From Azolla caroliniana (Eukaryota; Polypodiophyta), in the NCBI GenBank assembly GCA_043228905.1, contig JBHGNT010000008.1, positions 13,578,001-13,642,000 of the forward strand: a DNA stretch of 64,000 bases, given 5' to 3'. The notes below the pieces were generated by a model. The model ran no database searches, was not told the DNA's origin, and saw only the letters and a list, made by a program, of their open reading frames with translations. The position numbers and the translations under genes were made by a program. This document shows, in pieces, positions 21,210 through 31,104 of the stretch (positions are counted from its first letter, which is position 1; each line of letters opens with the position of its first letter).

Positions 21210-23332
21210 AAATCCTCCCGGTTCTCGCCACCGAGGGATTCGCGGTTTCGCTCGTGGTTCGGTCGCACCGTCAGAAATTGGACCGAATGGCGCCCGTCCT
21301 GGCTTTTGACCCTCGCATAGGCCGAATCGTTGTCTAGCACCTTGGTCTCCATTCTCGCCGCCGTGATGTATGGTTCCCCTAATATGACCGGGTGCGAGGA
21401 CGTCTCCTGTACAAAGAAGTGCTGGTCAATCTCGACGTCGCCGATCTTGACTCGCACGTTCGGGCAGGCCCCGTGCAGTTCCTCGGTGGCGCGCGTCGCC
21501 GCCCGTATCTTCCACCCGTGCTTGGTGTTGATCGGCCACTTCCCCTTCTTATAGAAGTCCATGGACATCAGGTTTATTTCCGAACCGTGGTCCACCAGTG
21601 CCACCACCGGTTCCTGAACCTCTCCGATCTTTACTGGGGTCTCCGTGGTCGCTCGGGCCCAGTGCGGCCTCAAATAGTGGCTCTCTGCCCACTCGTCTTC
21701 CATCGCCATGTCGTCGATGTGCGTCGTCTGCACCTCCACCGGTCTTTCCGGTTCCGTCTCCGTCGACAGCCTCTTCCGTTTCACCAGGTCCACAATGGAG
21801 TCGTGGAATTCCTTCTTGGCGATCCCTAGCACCTCTCGCAATGACAGCTCCACTTTGATGTCGAGGATCCGTTCCTCTAGGACCTTCCGTAGGTCCGTAG
21901 TCCTTTCTATTTCCGTCCCCAGTCGGTATCCGCCCTTCCTGGGGTTATATTGCGAGCTGGACCCGCCAGCATCGTTCCGTCGTTGCCCGAATCGGGTCTC
22001 ATACCGTTGTGAAGGCCCGGCCGCTCCGGCTTTCCCCACTCGTTTGTCTTCTACCAGAGCCTCGTAGTTCTGGCAGGCGGCTTCTACGAAGCCCGTCTTC
22101 TCCTCGATCGGATCGCTCCACCCGGTTATTTCCCGGACCCGTCTCTCAGCACGGTCCGTTTCATCTTTCTTCAGTCGTGCGCCGGCAAGACCTTCCAGCA
22201 TTGCCGACCAGAATCCGTCTTTGCCCTCCTTTCGGGCCTCGCTGCCCCCGACCCGAATGCCGGCCGATGCCGAGTAGTGGGTGGCCTCCACGTGTCGGGC
22301 CGCTGCCTCTTCCATCAGTCTCTTCATACCTCCTCGCCCGTCGTTTCGGTTTAGGGCCCTTCTGGTATCGCCGGCATGCACCCGGCCTTCCCACAGGTAC
22401 ACCACCCGGTTCCTCAACGCCTCCGCGAAATCGCCGCAGTCCTTCCGAATATGGCCGACCTCGTCGCACCACATGCACCTGTTCCCCGCTGCCGGCCGTC
22501 GGTCACGAGCCAGTTCGCCGCCTTCCCTTCGAGTCTGGGCGATCTGGAGATCCTTTATCGCCCGCGTCAACTCCTCCAGCGCTGCTCCTCCGGACGAGCC
22601 ATTGACCATGCCAGTCGAAGCCGGACCGGTTTCGAGCCATTCCCGGGTTTCTTCCCTTCGCACTTGCGGTGCCGGTTCAAGCCTCCTTGCTGTAACAGAG
22701 CCCGCACCGGCCGCCCCGTTGTTAGCCCATTCTCGCCGTTTGTCGAAACGGCCACAGACTCTCTTAACCGCAGCCCAGTCGGTTGTCAGCCCGTCTTCGG
22801 TTTCTAGCAAGGAGCCGACTTGATCCCGGTCCCGCTCGTCCACCGACTTGATGAACAGTAGGACCCGGCTCGTATCCAGAACGGTTCGGTCAAGCGCCGA
22901 AAGGCGCGCAAAGCGTTCTTCGAACTCCCGGAGGAGTGCCGACGCGTTTCTTCCCTTGCCAGGGGACTCCACCCATTCCATGAAGTCTCGTTTCCAAAGC
23001 CGGAGCCCGTCGTCCAGCCCGTATTTTTCCAGGAGTCGGCCTTCGAACTCCTCCCAGGTACGGCTCTCCGCCCGCACCTCGAGCACCTCCGCATGGATGC
23101 TCGGCATCGCCACTCGAGGAAACCCGGCAAGACGCCTCTCTTCCGGAATGTCCCGCATCAGCATTTCTGCCCCGTAGGACGCCAAATACTTTGTGGCATC
23201 CTTTCCGCTAAACCGGCCGATCGTACCAACGACCGCCTCAATGGCTCTGTCGAGGGCGCCGGAGCCCTCGCGTGCGCTCAATATCCGATCCACGGCTGAA
23301 GCCATGGCCTCCGCAAGATCCAACCCTTTCAT
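21206..23332 (-). CDS. Gypsy C gag-protease
   Basis: The open frame extends upstream into the LTR to 23725. The first Met inside the element (QKMKGLDLAEAM) is at 23332, chosen here as the likely start, giving 708 codons. Gag domain: RFSGKDATKYLASYGAEML, TWEEFEGRLLEKYGLDDGL and FEERFARLSALDRT. Zinc knuckle: CMWCDEVGHIRKDC (CX2CX4HX4C). Protease: VVALVDHGSEINLMSMDFY, with Asp-His-Gly-Ser where most plant elements have Asp-Ser-Gly-Ala, then VILGEPYITAARMETKV. It ends at TAG 21206-21208. The reading is intact. Gag resembles that of the broken gypsy L (49850-50245), pointing to one lineage. Confidence 0.88.
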   Translation of the reverse strand: MKGLDLAEAMASAVDRILSAREGSGALDRAIEAVVGTIGRFSGKDATKYLASYGAEMLMRDIPEERRLAGFPRVAMPSIHAEVLEVRAESRTWEEFEGRLLEKYGLDDGLRLWKRDFMEWVESPGKGRNASALLREFEERFARLSALDRTVLDTSRVLLFIKSVDERDRDQVGSLLETEDGLTTDWAAVKRVCGRFDKRREWANNGAAGAGSVTARRLEPAPQVRREETREWLETGPASTGMVNGSSGGAALEELTRAIKDLQIAQTRREGGELARDRRPAAGNRCMWCDEVGHIRKDCGDFAEALRNRVVYLWEGRVHAGDTRRALNRNDGRGGMKRLMEEAAARHVEATHYSASAGIRVGGSEARKEGKDGFWSAMLEGLAGARLKKDETDRAERRVREITGWSDPIEEKTGFVEAACQNYEALVEDKRVGKAGAAGPSQRYETRFGQRRNDAGGSSSQYNPRKGGYRLGTEIERTTDLRKVLEERILDIKVELSLREVLGIAKKEFHDSIVDLVKRKRLSTETEPERPVEVQTTHIDDMAMEDEWAESHYLRPHWARATTETPVKIGEVQEPVVALVDHGSEINLMSMDFYKKGKWPINTKHGWKIRAATRATEELHGACPNVRVKIGDVEIDQHFFVQETSSHPVILGEPYITAARMETKVLDNDSAYARVKSQDGRHSVQFLTVRPNHERNRESLGGENREDF

Positions 23333-23376
23333 CTTCTGCTCTTCTGCCGCCTCCTTCACGTCAAGTTCACCAAAGA

Positions 23377-23999
23377 TGTCGAGGTATTCCTCGCGAATGC
23401 GTGGAATGAGGCGGGACCTCGGGGGTCCTGTACCGAAGAGCAAGAGAGAAAAGAAAAGAGACCCACTACGTGCGAGGGTAGATTCACAGGGACACGGCCC
23501 TTCGACACAAAGACGCGAGTGGGACAGTGACACAGAGAGACACAAATGTATGTATGTATTAACAAAGACAGACAACAAAACACGAAGCCGGTTACAACCG
23601 AACAGGCCGGCGAACAGATGTCGATACCTGTTCGTAAACGCACAGAAAGGAAGGAGTAGGTTGGAGGTGCTGCCGGAAGCACTCGGGCATTCCTCAGAGC
23701 AGCGCGAGCCTCCCGAAACCTGCACAGAAGGAAGCTATGGAGTCTGCGAACCAGAGAGAGAGAGAGAAGCCTTCGCACCCAATCCGACAGCACTCCGTCC
23801 TCGACTCTCCGCGATCCCTTTTCCCTCCTCGTCTCCCTCCTTTTATAGGCAAGGAAGGAGCCGTTTCCCCTTTACTTCCTACCTACCGAATCTGCCTACC
23901 TAGGATCTCCTATGTACAACATAAGGCGCACGTGCATGAAGAGCCGGTTCCTACGCTCCGGTGCACCGATTCTGCTTGTGGACGGTTTTCTTCACGACA
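23377..23999 (-). repeat. 5' LTR of gypsy C
   Basis: 623 bp, the pair of 17069-17691. Minus-strand TATA at 23839-23848. One long open frame (23725 down to the gag frame) crosses its downstream half; it is probably not translated from an LTR start codon. Confidence 0.95.
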
Positions 24000-25463
24000 A
24001 CGTCTAATCGGTGGCCTCGATCGGAAGGAGGTCCGGTTCTGCTTACCGGCCAGACAATCAGTGCACTTCTCCAAGTGCACGTTCTTCACTGGAATGAGGT
24101 TGTCGTCTGCAAGACTCTTCATCCCCTTCTCGCTCATGTGACATAGCCTCTTGTGCCACAGCTCATCGGCAGTGTCGGATGCCACGTTCACTTCCTCCGG
24201 ACATAACCGGGCATTCATCAAGTACAGGGTGTTTACCTTCCAGGCCCGAGCCACAATCAGGCTCCCTTTGCTAAACTTCATAACATCGTTCCGGATGCTA
24301 CCCATGTAGCCTTCATCATCTAGCCGACCGGCTGATATCAGGTTCAGATGAACCTTCGGAACGTGTCAGACATCCTTCAGCAGCAGCTTGCATCCGGTTG
24401 GTGTTGTGAACCACACGTCTCCTATGCCGACAATCCGGCATGTACCTTCATTCCCCATCCGGACACAGCCGTGATCACCGACTAAGTAGGATGAGAAGCA
24501 TTTCCGGTCCGGGGTAAGGTGGAACGACGCTCCGGAGTCGACCACCCAGGTCATCTCGTCGCCGGCAAGGTTTATCTCACTCTCCTCGGTGATGAGCATC
24601 AACTCTTCTTCACTTGCCGCGATTCCCGTCATTCCCTTCCGGTCCGGCCCCCTCCGGTCTTTACCGTTCCGGTCCGGTGTCCGCTTGGAATCGGTACCAT
24701 CGGTTTCCTTGTCTTTTCGGAAATGCTGACAGTTCTTCTGGAAGTGTCCCGGCTTGCCGCAATAGAAGCAAGTAGGCCTCCCCCTTGACTTTGACCGTGT
24801 CCCCGACTTTTCCCGGTTCTAGGGGCTACGGTTCCTTTGTCTTCCGCGTTCCGATTCGGTAATGAGCGCTTTGGAGTCGGACCTCGTATCCTTATCTTTC
24901 CAACGTGCCTCCTCATCTAGCAAGCTCGACTTCACTCTTGCTAGGGATAACCGTTTCCCTTTCGGCCCGGCGTTGCCCAAGGTGACAACCAACGTCTCCC
25001 AACTATCTGGGAGGGAACCGACCAGGAGTAGTGCTAGTACCTCATCGGCAAGAGGTACTTCCAATGATGTTGCCTGGTGAATCAGCCCCTGGAAGGCATT
25101 CATGTGCTCCGCCATGTTGGAGCCATCTTGGTACCGGAGTCTTATTAGCTTCCGAAATACCGAAACCTGATTAATAGCATTTTTGTTCTAAAAAATAATG
25201 TCGATCTTCTCCCAGAGCTCATGAGCCTTGCTCTCTTCATTGAAGTTGTTGTATAGGCTCATGTCGATGAAGCACCGTATGTAAGCCGTTGTCTTCATGT
25301 GCATCATCTCCCATATCGCGACGTCGATTTTGTCCGGTCTCTTGTCCCTGAACTAAACCGGCAGCCAAAGGTCTTTAACCACGAGCATGTCCCTCACCTT
25401 CGACTTCCACACAGAATAGTTGGAGCCGGTGAGCTTGAACTTGCCTCCCAACGAATCGTCCAT
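24000..25463 (-). pseudogene. Copia D gag, protease and integrase zinc region (5' part of polyprotein)
   Basis: Starts at ATG 25463-25461, 17 nt after the tRNA-Met primer site. Gag: KLTGSNYSVWKSKVRDML, AEHMNAFQGLIHQATSLEV and ADEVLALLLVGSLPDSWE. Zinc knuckle: CFYCGKPGHFQKNC near 24750. Protease: MTWVVDSGASFHLTP (24570). GAG-pre-integrase: LWHKRLCHMSEKGMKSL and CTDCLAGKQNRT. In-frame stops near 25354, 25187, 24820 and 24371 separate otherwise collinear frames, so point mutation rather than rearrangement killed this copy. The frame breaks off at 24000 where gypsy C enters and resumes at 17068. Confidence 0.9.
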
Positions 25464-25479
25464 TTTTTTGTGTTACCTT

Positions 25480-25491
25480 GCTCTGATACCA
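25480..25491 (-). promoter_or_regulatory. Primer-binding site of copia D
   Basis: Minus strand TGGTATCAGAGC, complementary to the 3' end of plant initiator tRNA-Met, three nucleotides inside the 5' LTR. Confidence 0.95.
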
Positions 25492-25494
25492 CTT

Positions 25495-25776
25495 TGACAG
25501 GAATGCACGCTCCCTTCCACCACACTCGGCCACAACCGAGTCTAAAATCGAAACACAGAAAAAACGGATAATGAATGCACGACACAGAGGAGAGAAAAGA
25601 GTACACAAGATGTTTACGTGGAAAACCCAAACTAGGGAAGAACCACGGCAGCCCATAGACTGCGAACTATTACTATATCACAAAGATTACAACAGTGAGC
25701 TCACGGAGGCAACGACCTCGTGCTCACGATCTTCACCATAGGCGGCGGTTACAACAAAGGCAACAACCTCTTCGTT

Positions 25777-25812
<36 letters not shown>

Positions 25813-26213
25813 CACTGTTGCGCTCTAATCTTGCGCCAACAAGAATGACAACACCCACACACATAAACAACAGTTTGCCCTAAGTCATATTTATACTAAA
25901 ATGACTTTTCGGCTATTTACAAATATAGCCCCGATGGACTCTCAGAAACATATTTACGAATATGTCCCTTCATCCGGTGATCACTCTTCACCGGGCCTGC
26001 ATCATCCGGCGCTTGCCGGGCACTCATTATCCGGTTCTCACCGGGTCATCCGTAGCCGGGTACTCCTCATCCGGTTCTCACCGGGTCATCCGTAGCCGGG
26101 TACTCCTCATCCGGTTCTCACCGGGTCATCCGTAGCCGAGTACTCCTCATCCGGTTCTCACCGGGTCATTCGTAGTCGGGTATTCCTCATCCGGAGGGAC
26201 CTATTTCCTAACA
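25495..26213 (-). repeat. 5' LTR of copia D with a 4 x 40 bp internal array
   Basis: 719 bp, 148 bp longer than its partner. Most of the excess is a head-to-tail array of four 40-bp units (26031-26070, 26071-26110, 26111-26150, 26151-26190), each starting ccggttctcaccgggtcat, in the U3 region. A longer CT microsatellite (25780-25810) adds the rest. Minus-strand TATA-type box near 25890. Confidence 0.92.
26031..26190. repeat. Four tandem 40-bp units in LTR U3
   Basis: Exact period 40. Units 1 and 2 are identical, unit 3 has one change, unit 4 three changes. Absent from the partner LTR at 13921-14491. Confidence 0.95.
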
Positions 26214-27795
26214 CGTGTATGCGCCCAATTCGCCAACAAAGCGGGCCGTTTTTTAGAGGCAATTGGTCGATAGCCTGCCAATTGCAGATGCATGGATTCT
26301 TGCAAGGGATTTTCACATGACTTTGTATAAAGAGGACAAGGTGGGGGTCATGAAAATGGTGGTGCAGGGGTCTCAGCTAGGTGTATGGGATTTGCTGATG
26401 GGTCGAATGCGGGTGAAATATGTCTGGCATGTAAAGATACCTACGAAATTTCAAGAGGGGATGATATTTCTAATTCCTACGGTACAAGGTGTAATAACCT
26501 ATACAAGGCAATGGAGACTAGACCGATCATGCAACTTAACACAATATATAAGCTATTTGCCAATATACTAGCCAAGAGGGTAAAACCCTACCTGCATGAA
26601 GTAATCCATGTCTGACAAACAGGGTTCATGGAAAACAGATGCATAATTCATAATGTGTTGACAGTTTGGGAGGCGATTTCCTTGACAAACAAAGTCAATC
26701 AACGCATTGCCTATCTCATGCTAGACTTTGAGAAGGTGTTTGACAGAGTTCAGTGGCCTTTTTTAGACAAAGTCATGGAGGGGTTGGGATTACCTTTAAC
26801 ATGGAGATTGGTTGCGTGGGCCCTTTACAATGGAAGCTCGAGTAGGGTGTTAGTGAGAGGGCATCATGGCCCATCGATTCTATTACGCGGGTCTATTAGG
26901 CAGGGGTGCCCACTAGCCCCCCACCTTTTTCTATTTATTATACAGAAATTCTCTTTCTTTTTGAATAGATTGGATGCATGAATAAGGGGTTTAGTTGTTC
27001 CACATACGAGCAAGGATTTGTTGGACTCCGAGTATGCAAAAGACAGTATGCTTTACTTACAAGACAATGATGCTAATTTACAGATGGCTGAAGGACAGAT
27101 TGAGTTGTTTTTGCAAAGCGTTAGAGGGAAAAATTAACTGGAACAAATATAGAGGATACTGGGTATGTTCAAACCCACGACTGCTTTAGTGTCCTAACGT
27201 TAGTGGGAGTTGTGATACCTAAAAATTAGCAGTTCAAGCAGGTAAAAGACAAAATTAGAAAAAAGCTTTAGTTGTGGGCATCGATACAGCTTTCCCTTGT
27301 TGGTAGGGTGGTTGTGGTGAACAATATTTTGATCGCCACCATCTAGCACTTAGTGGCATGTTGGATGTTAGACAAAGCCTGCATAAAAAATATTAAGGCA
27401 ATGGTAAGAGGGTTCCTTTGGTTGGGTAGAGACAATAAGATGACATCAGCTAAAGTGATGTGGGGTTGTTTAATTAAGACGAAGAATTAGGGAAGACTTG
27501 GGCCGGTGGATCCAATTCACCAAAGTAAGGCTCTACTTGGTAAGCTTCTAATGCGAAGTTTGCAATCTGGACCAGAATTGTGGAAGGTGCTCCTTAGGAA
27601 TGGAGTTAACCTTTGGTGTCCCACGAATGGTGCTCCCTGGCAGGCAAACACATGGTGGTTGTTTAGTCCAGCTCTAAAGTTGTAGGGTGGTTAACGCCAT
27701 AATGAAGTCCTAGTCAAGTTTAAGAGAAGGGTTGGTCTTAATGCAACCGAAAAGGATGGATGAATGAATGGCTACGACAACCACTATTTTGGAAC
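26214..27795 (+). mobile_element. LINE-1 (second part): endonuclease remainder and reverse transcriptase
   Basis: Continues the LINE of 13640-13920 after copia D. Endonuclease block VYAPNSPTKRAVF is followed after a deletion by L1 reverse transcriptase: MQLNTIYKLFANILAKRVKP, MLDFEKVFDRVQWPFLDK and RGSIRQGCPLAP. A thumb-like region follows around 27370-27650 (AMVRGFLWLGRDNKM, WCLIK-type, SLQSGPELWKVLLRN). The frame shifts several times. No poly(A) tail is visible; the sequence runs to about 27795 where copia alpha begins. The Y/F-A-D-D catalytic block lies in the frame-disrupted part around 27030-27060 and is not readable. Confidence 0.85.
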
Positions 27796-28215
27796 TGTAA
27801 AAAGAATAGCGTGCGGAAGCAATAGAAAACCGAAAACAGAAACACAGGTTTAATGGAGAGATTGAATATACACAGTACGCGGGAGAGACAGAGAAAGAGC
27901 AGAACAACTTAAATCTATTATCAAAACAATAATAGTTCTCTGTACATACAACATGCTCAACAACACTATTTATACAAGCCCTAAGGGGATTGACAAAAGT
28001 ACGGTGTACTTCAATGCTCCCACGAGCGTCTAACACTAACTACGAGACATTAACTACCTAGTAGTCTAGGCTACTACTAGGCTTCCGGTTACTGCTGGAT
28101 CTAGCTAACCAGCTCCCCAACTCACCGGCTCACCGATCCGACTCAACCTTCGAGATGCCGATCCGGCTCAAGCTTATTCAACCGATCTGGATCTGGTTGA
28201 GCTTGCCGCTCAACA
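27796..28215 (-). repeat. 3' LTR of copia alpha
   Basis: 420 bp, tgtaaaaaga to cttgccgctcaaca on plus. It pairs with 33680-34093. Confidence 0.95.
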
Positions 28216-28229
28216 CTCCCCCTCAAGCT

Positions 28230-31086
28230 CAACTTGAGGTCGGATCGTAGTGTCACTCTCCATGGCAGCCGGTCCTTTCACCCGGCTCCTTCTAGCGTCA
28301 CTCCGCCTCGCTTGCGCTCCTCTTCCACTCCAGTCCCGTTTGCCGCGACCCTTCTGATTCTGCGCACCTCGAGCTCCTCGGTCGACTTGTCTGCTCAACA
28401 ATCCCAATTCAATTCCCTTGTTGTTGTGACGTCGGCTCTTGCCGATTTGCCGATTCCTTTGTGTTGGCGTCGACTTTCGCTGTCTTCTCGTCCTCTTGGC
28501 CTTGAATTGATCCGGTCCTTCCGAATCCGTCTGTTGAACTGAATCGGTTGTCTCTGATTCATTCTAGCTCTTGTCCGAATCGGTCGCTCCCAATTCTTCT
28601 TTCGGTTCCAGGACCTTCACCACATCAGACCATGTCCGGGTCTTGGCCTTCTTCATTTGGTTGGCTTTGTCCTTCTTCACTCTACCACCGCTGCCACTTG
28701 TTTTGACTTGTTCGGATGTGTCAACTTCCTTTGTCGACTCAACTCCTTTCTTCTTCTAGTCTCTCCCTTTGTCGGTTCTTCCTTCACCGACGCAATCGGC
28801 AGTTTCTTTGCCTTTGCCCGTTCCGGTGTCATTGCCTGTTCCCCCCCTCAAGTGTGGCACGTCGAGATGCTAAACACCAAGCATTTCGGTGAAGTGCTAC
28901 AACTTGTCCAATCCGAGCGGTTTGGTGAAGATATCGGCAACTTGCCGATCCGTATGCACATACCGAAGTTCGACTTCACTGCTCAAGACACGGTCACGCA
29001 TGAAGTGATAGTGCACTTCTATGTGGTTTGTGTGAGCATGGAATACAAGGTTCTTTTCAAGCTGCATGTTGCTAATGTTGTCGTAGTAGATCAGGACCGG
29101 GGTCGGCACCTCGATCCGCAGGTTTTGCAACAGTCGCCGAGGCCAAATGGCTTCACAGGTGGCAACAGTAGCGCCCCGATATTCAGCCTCAGTGCTCAAA
29201 AGGGCCACTATTGGTTGCTTTTTGCTACTCCACGCACCAGCCGCGCTACCAAGGGAAAACATATAGCCGGAAGTGGATCAGTGATCCGATGCATTGCTGG
29301 CCCAGTCGGCATCGGTTTAGCCGACTAGCTCTTCGGTTATACCATGCTGGTATAACAGTCCCCGGTTCTTCGTTCCGCTCACATATCACAAAATTCGATG
29401 CGCGCACAGAAGGTGCTCCATGGTCAGCTTCTGCATATATTGGTTGATCACGCCTACCGGATAACTGATGTCGGGTTGGGTGATTGTCAAATATATAAGG
29501 CTTCTGACGATTTGTCAGAACCACTTCTCATTGCGGGCCTGTCCGGAGTCGGGACGAAGCTTCTGGTTCCGGTCCAGGGGTATGGAGATTGGTCTGCATT
29601 CCGTCATGCCGAACTTGTACAGCATATTCAACACATAGTGTCTTTGTGAGAGCAGTATGCCATTGGGGGTTTAGATCACCTCGATCCCAAGAAAATAACG
29701 AAGGTCCCCCAGGTCCTTCATTTCAAATGCGTCCGACAGCTGGGACTTGACTCGGCTGATTTCATCGAGTCTGGGTCCGGTGGTGACTAGATCATCAACA
29801 TACAGCAAGATGCAAACCGGACCGTCTGAACCTTGCCAGATGAACAATGAAGAGTCGGACTTGGAGGCCGCAAACCCCATCTTACGCAACCGGTGCATGA
29901 TCTTCGCATTCCAAGCTCGGGGGGCTTGCTTTAGGCCATAAAGTGATTTCTACAGCCGGCATACCGCCGACTTGTTCATCTCCGACTGGAAACCAGGGGG
30001 TTGGGTCATAAAGACCTCTTCTTCAAGATCGCCTTGGAGAAATGCATTCTTCACGTCCATCTGGTGTAAATGCCACCCCCTTGCCGCAGCAACTACCAAC
30101 ACCACACGAACCGTCGTCATCTTCGCTACTAGAGCGAAGGTCTCGTCGTAGTCGATTCCATGGGTCTGCGCATATCCCTTCGCCACTAACCGGGCCTTGT
30201 ACCGGTTAACCGAACCATCGGCATTTTACTTTACCTTGTACACCCACTTACATCCGATCAGTTTATAGTGTCGAGGAGGGTCAACTAGGTCCCATGTGTC
30301 GTTGGCATCAAGTGCCCGCATTTCTTCCTCCATAGCGGCACGCCAGTTTGCGTCCTTTGCCGCTTTTGCGTAGCTCTTCGGCTCACGCACTTCCGCCACC
30401 TTGGTCATGTACACATAGTGATGCGCCATGTACTCATTGTACCCGTATCAATTCACACGGTTCTTCTAGCGGGAAGACCGACGTAACTTAGCGTTACCCG
30501 GTTTGGGGCCCTTCTTGGCCAGTTCAGTCTTCGTTGCCAAAGATCCGCCTTCTTCTTTTTTGGATTCGGATCCGCTCCGATCCGACTCACCATTGCCGGT
30601 CTCGTGCTCCAGCATCTTCTTCTTCCCCTTCTCTTTGCGCGTGAACGGTCTCCTCAGTTCCTTGCACAGGGAGAGCACATCAGAGTCTCCACTACTAGCC
30701 GGTTCCTCATCTGACTGGTCATCCCGACTCAACTACTCATTCGGCCTGCTCAACCAAAATGATTCCAGACTCACATCTAGAGTCTCGAACCCTTCGTCTT
30801 CTAACTAGACCGGTTCAAGCTTACTAGCCTCATCCTCCGGTATCGGGTCGAGGTCGGAAGTCCAAGCCGGTAAGGCATACCATGATGTAGTCTCATCAAA
30901 CTCAACATCCCGGCTTACTCGGACCTGCTTCATCCAGGGGTTATAACACTTATACCCCTTTTGCTCATGCGAGTAACCGATCAGGATGCATTTCTCCGAC
31001 TTTGCATCCACATATGCAATACTACCGAATATCCGAAGGTGTCTCAAATTCGGCTTGCGCCTAAAATACAGCTCATGCGCAAACAC
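28230..31086 (-). pseudogene. Copia alpha RT, RNase H and integrase end (broken)
   Basis: Minus-strand frames in order. 31086-30805: integrase C-terminal (LRHLRIFGSIAYV, YSHEQKGYKCYNP). 30732-30226: linker and RT start (YVYMTKVAEVREPKSYAKA, ANDTWDLVDPPRHYKLIG). 30186-29671: RT ([39 protein letters not shown] and catalytic LLYVDDLVTTG). 29262-28897: RNase H (LLSTEAEYRGATVATCEA, YYDNISNMQLEKN). Downstream, 28890-28230 holds Ser/Arg/Lys-coding sequence of the 3' untranslated part without a recognised domain. About six stops or shifts occur, so it is inactive. Confidence 0.88.
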
Positions 31087-31104
31087 CTTGTCACCGATCC
31101 GATT

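Larger units (their letters stand above)
17069..23999 (-). mobile_element. Gypsy C: young, nearly intact Ty3/gypsy retrotransposon
   Basis: LTRs 17069-17691 and 23377-23999, each 623 bp, TGTCG...ACA on the plus strand. Only eight differences between them were counted, all transitions (about 1.3 percent). A 4-bp duplication acgt (17065-17068; 24000-24003) interrupts the copia D integrase at the same codons that read through in copia E. A purine tract (GGTGGGGGCGGA, minus) lies beside the 3' LTR. The sequence inside the 5' LTR (TTTGGTGAACTTGACGTG, minus) sits where the primer site is expected, but its tRNA was not identified. Coding: gag-protease then RT-RNase H-integrase, with no chromodomain after integrase. 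It is the most recent large insertion in this nest. Confidence 0.95.
13921..26213 (-). mobile_element. Copia D: copia beta family element carrying nested gypsy C
   Basis: LTRs 13921-14491 (571 bp) and 25495-26213 (719 bp), both tgacag...taaca on the plus strand. The primer site TGGTATCAGAGC (initiator tRNA-Met) is at 25480-25491, and the polypurine tract AGTGAAGGGGGAGT lies just inside the 3' LTR (14492-14506). Flanks tgtgt (13916-13920) and cgtgt (26214-26218) give a 5-bp duplication with one change, inside a LINE endonuclease. The coding region runs from 25463 to 14502 on the minus strand, interrupted by gypsy C at 17069-23999. The family is the same as copia E. Confidence 0.93.

Noticed and set aside
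22009-22823. Long plus-strand frames opposite gypsy C gag.
   Set aside because: Antisense shadows in GC-rich coding DNA; composition is Pro/Ser/Arg with no domain.
23332-23725. The N-terminal 131 codons of the open frame that begins in the gypsy C LTR, with hydrophobic stretches resembling signal or membrane segments.
   Set aside because: They are the LTR sequence read in frame; the same string occurs in the other LTR at 17063-17485 and lies upstream of the element's own leader, so it is not gag.
28230-28890. Plus-strand Ser/Leu-rich frames next to the copia alpha 3' LTR.
   Set aside because: They are antisense to the element, contain no domain and arise from its low-complexity 3' region.
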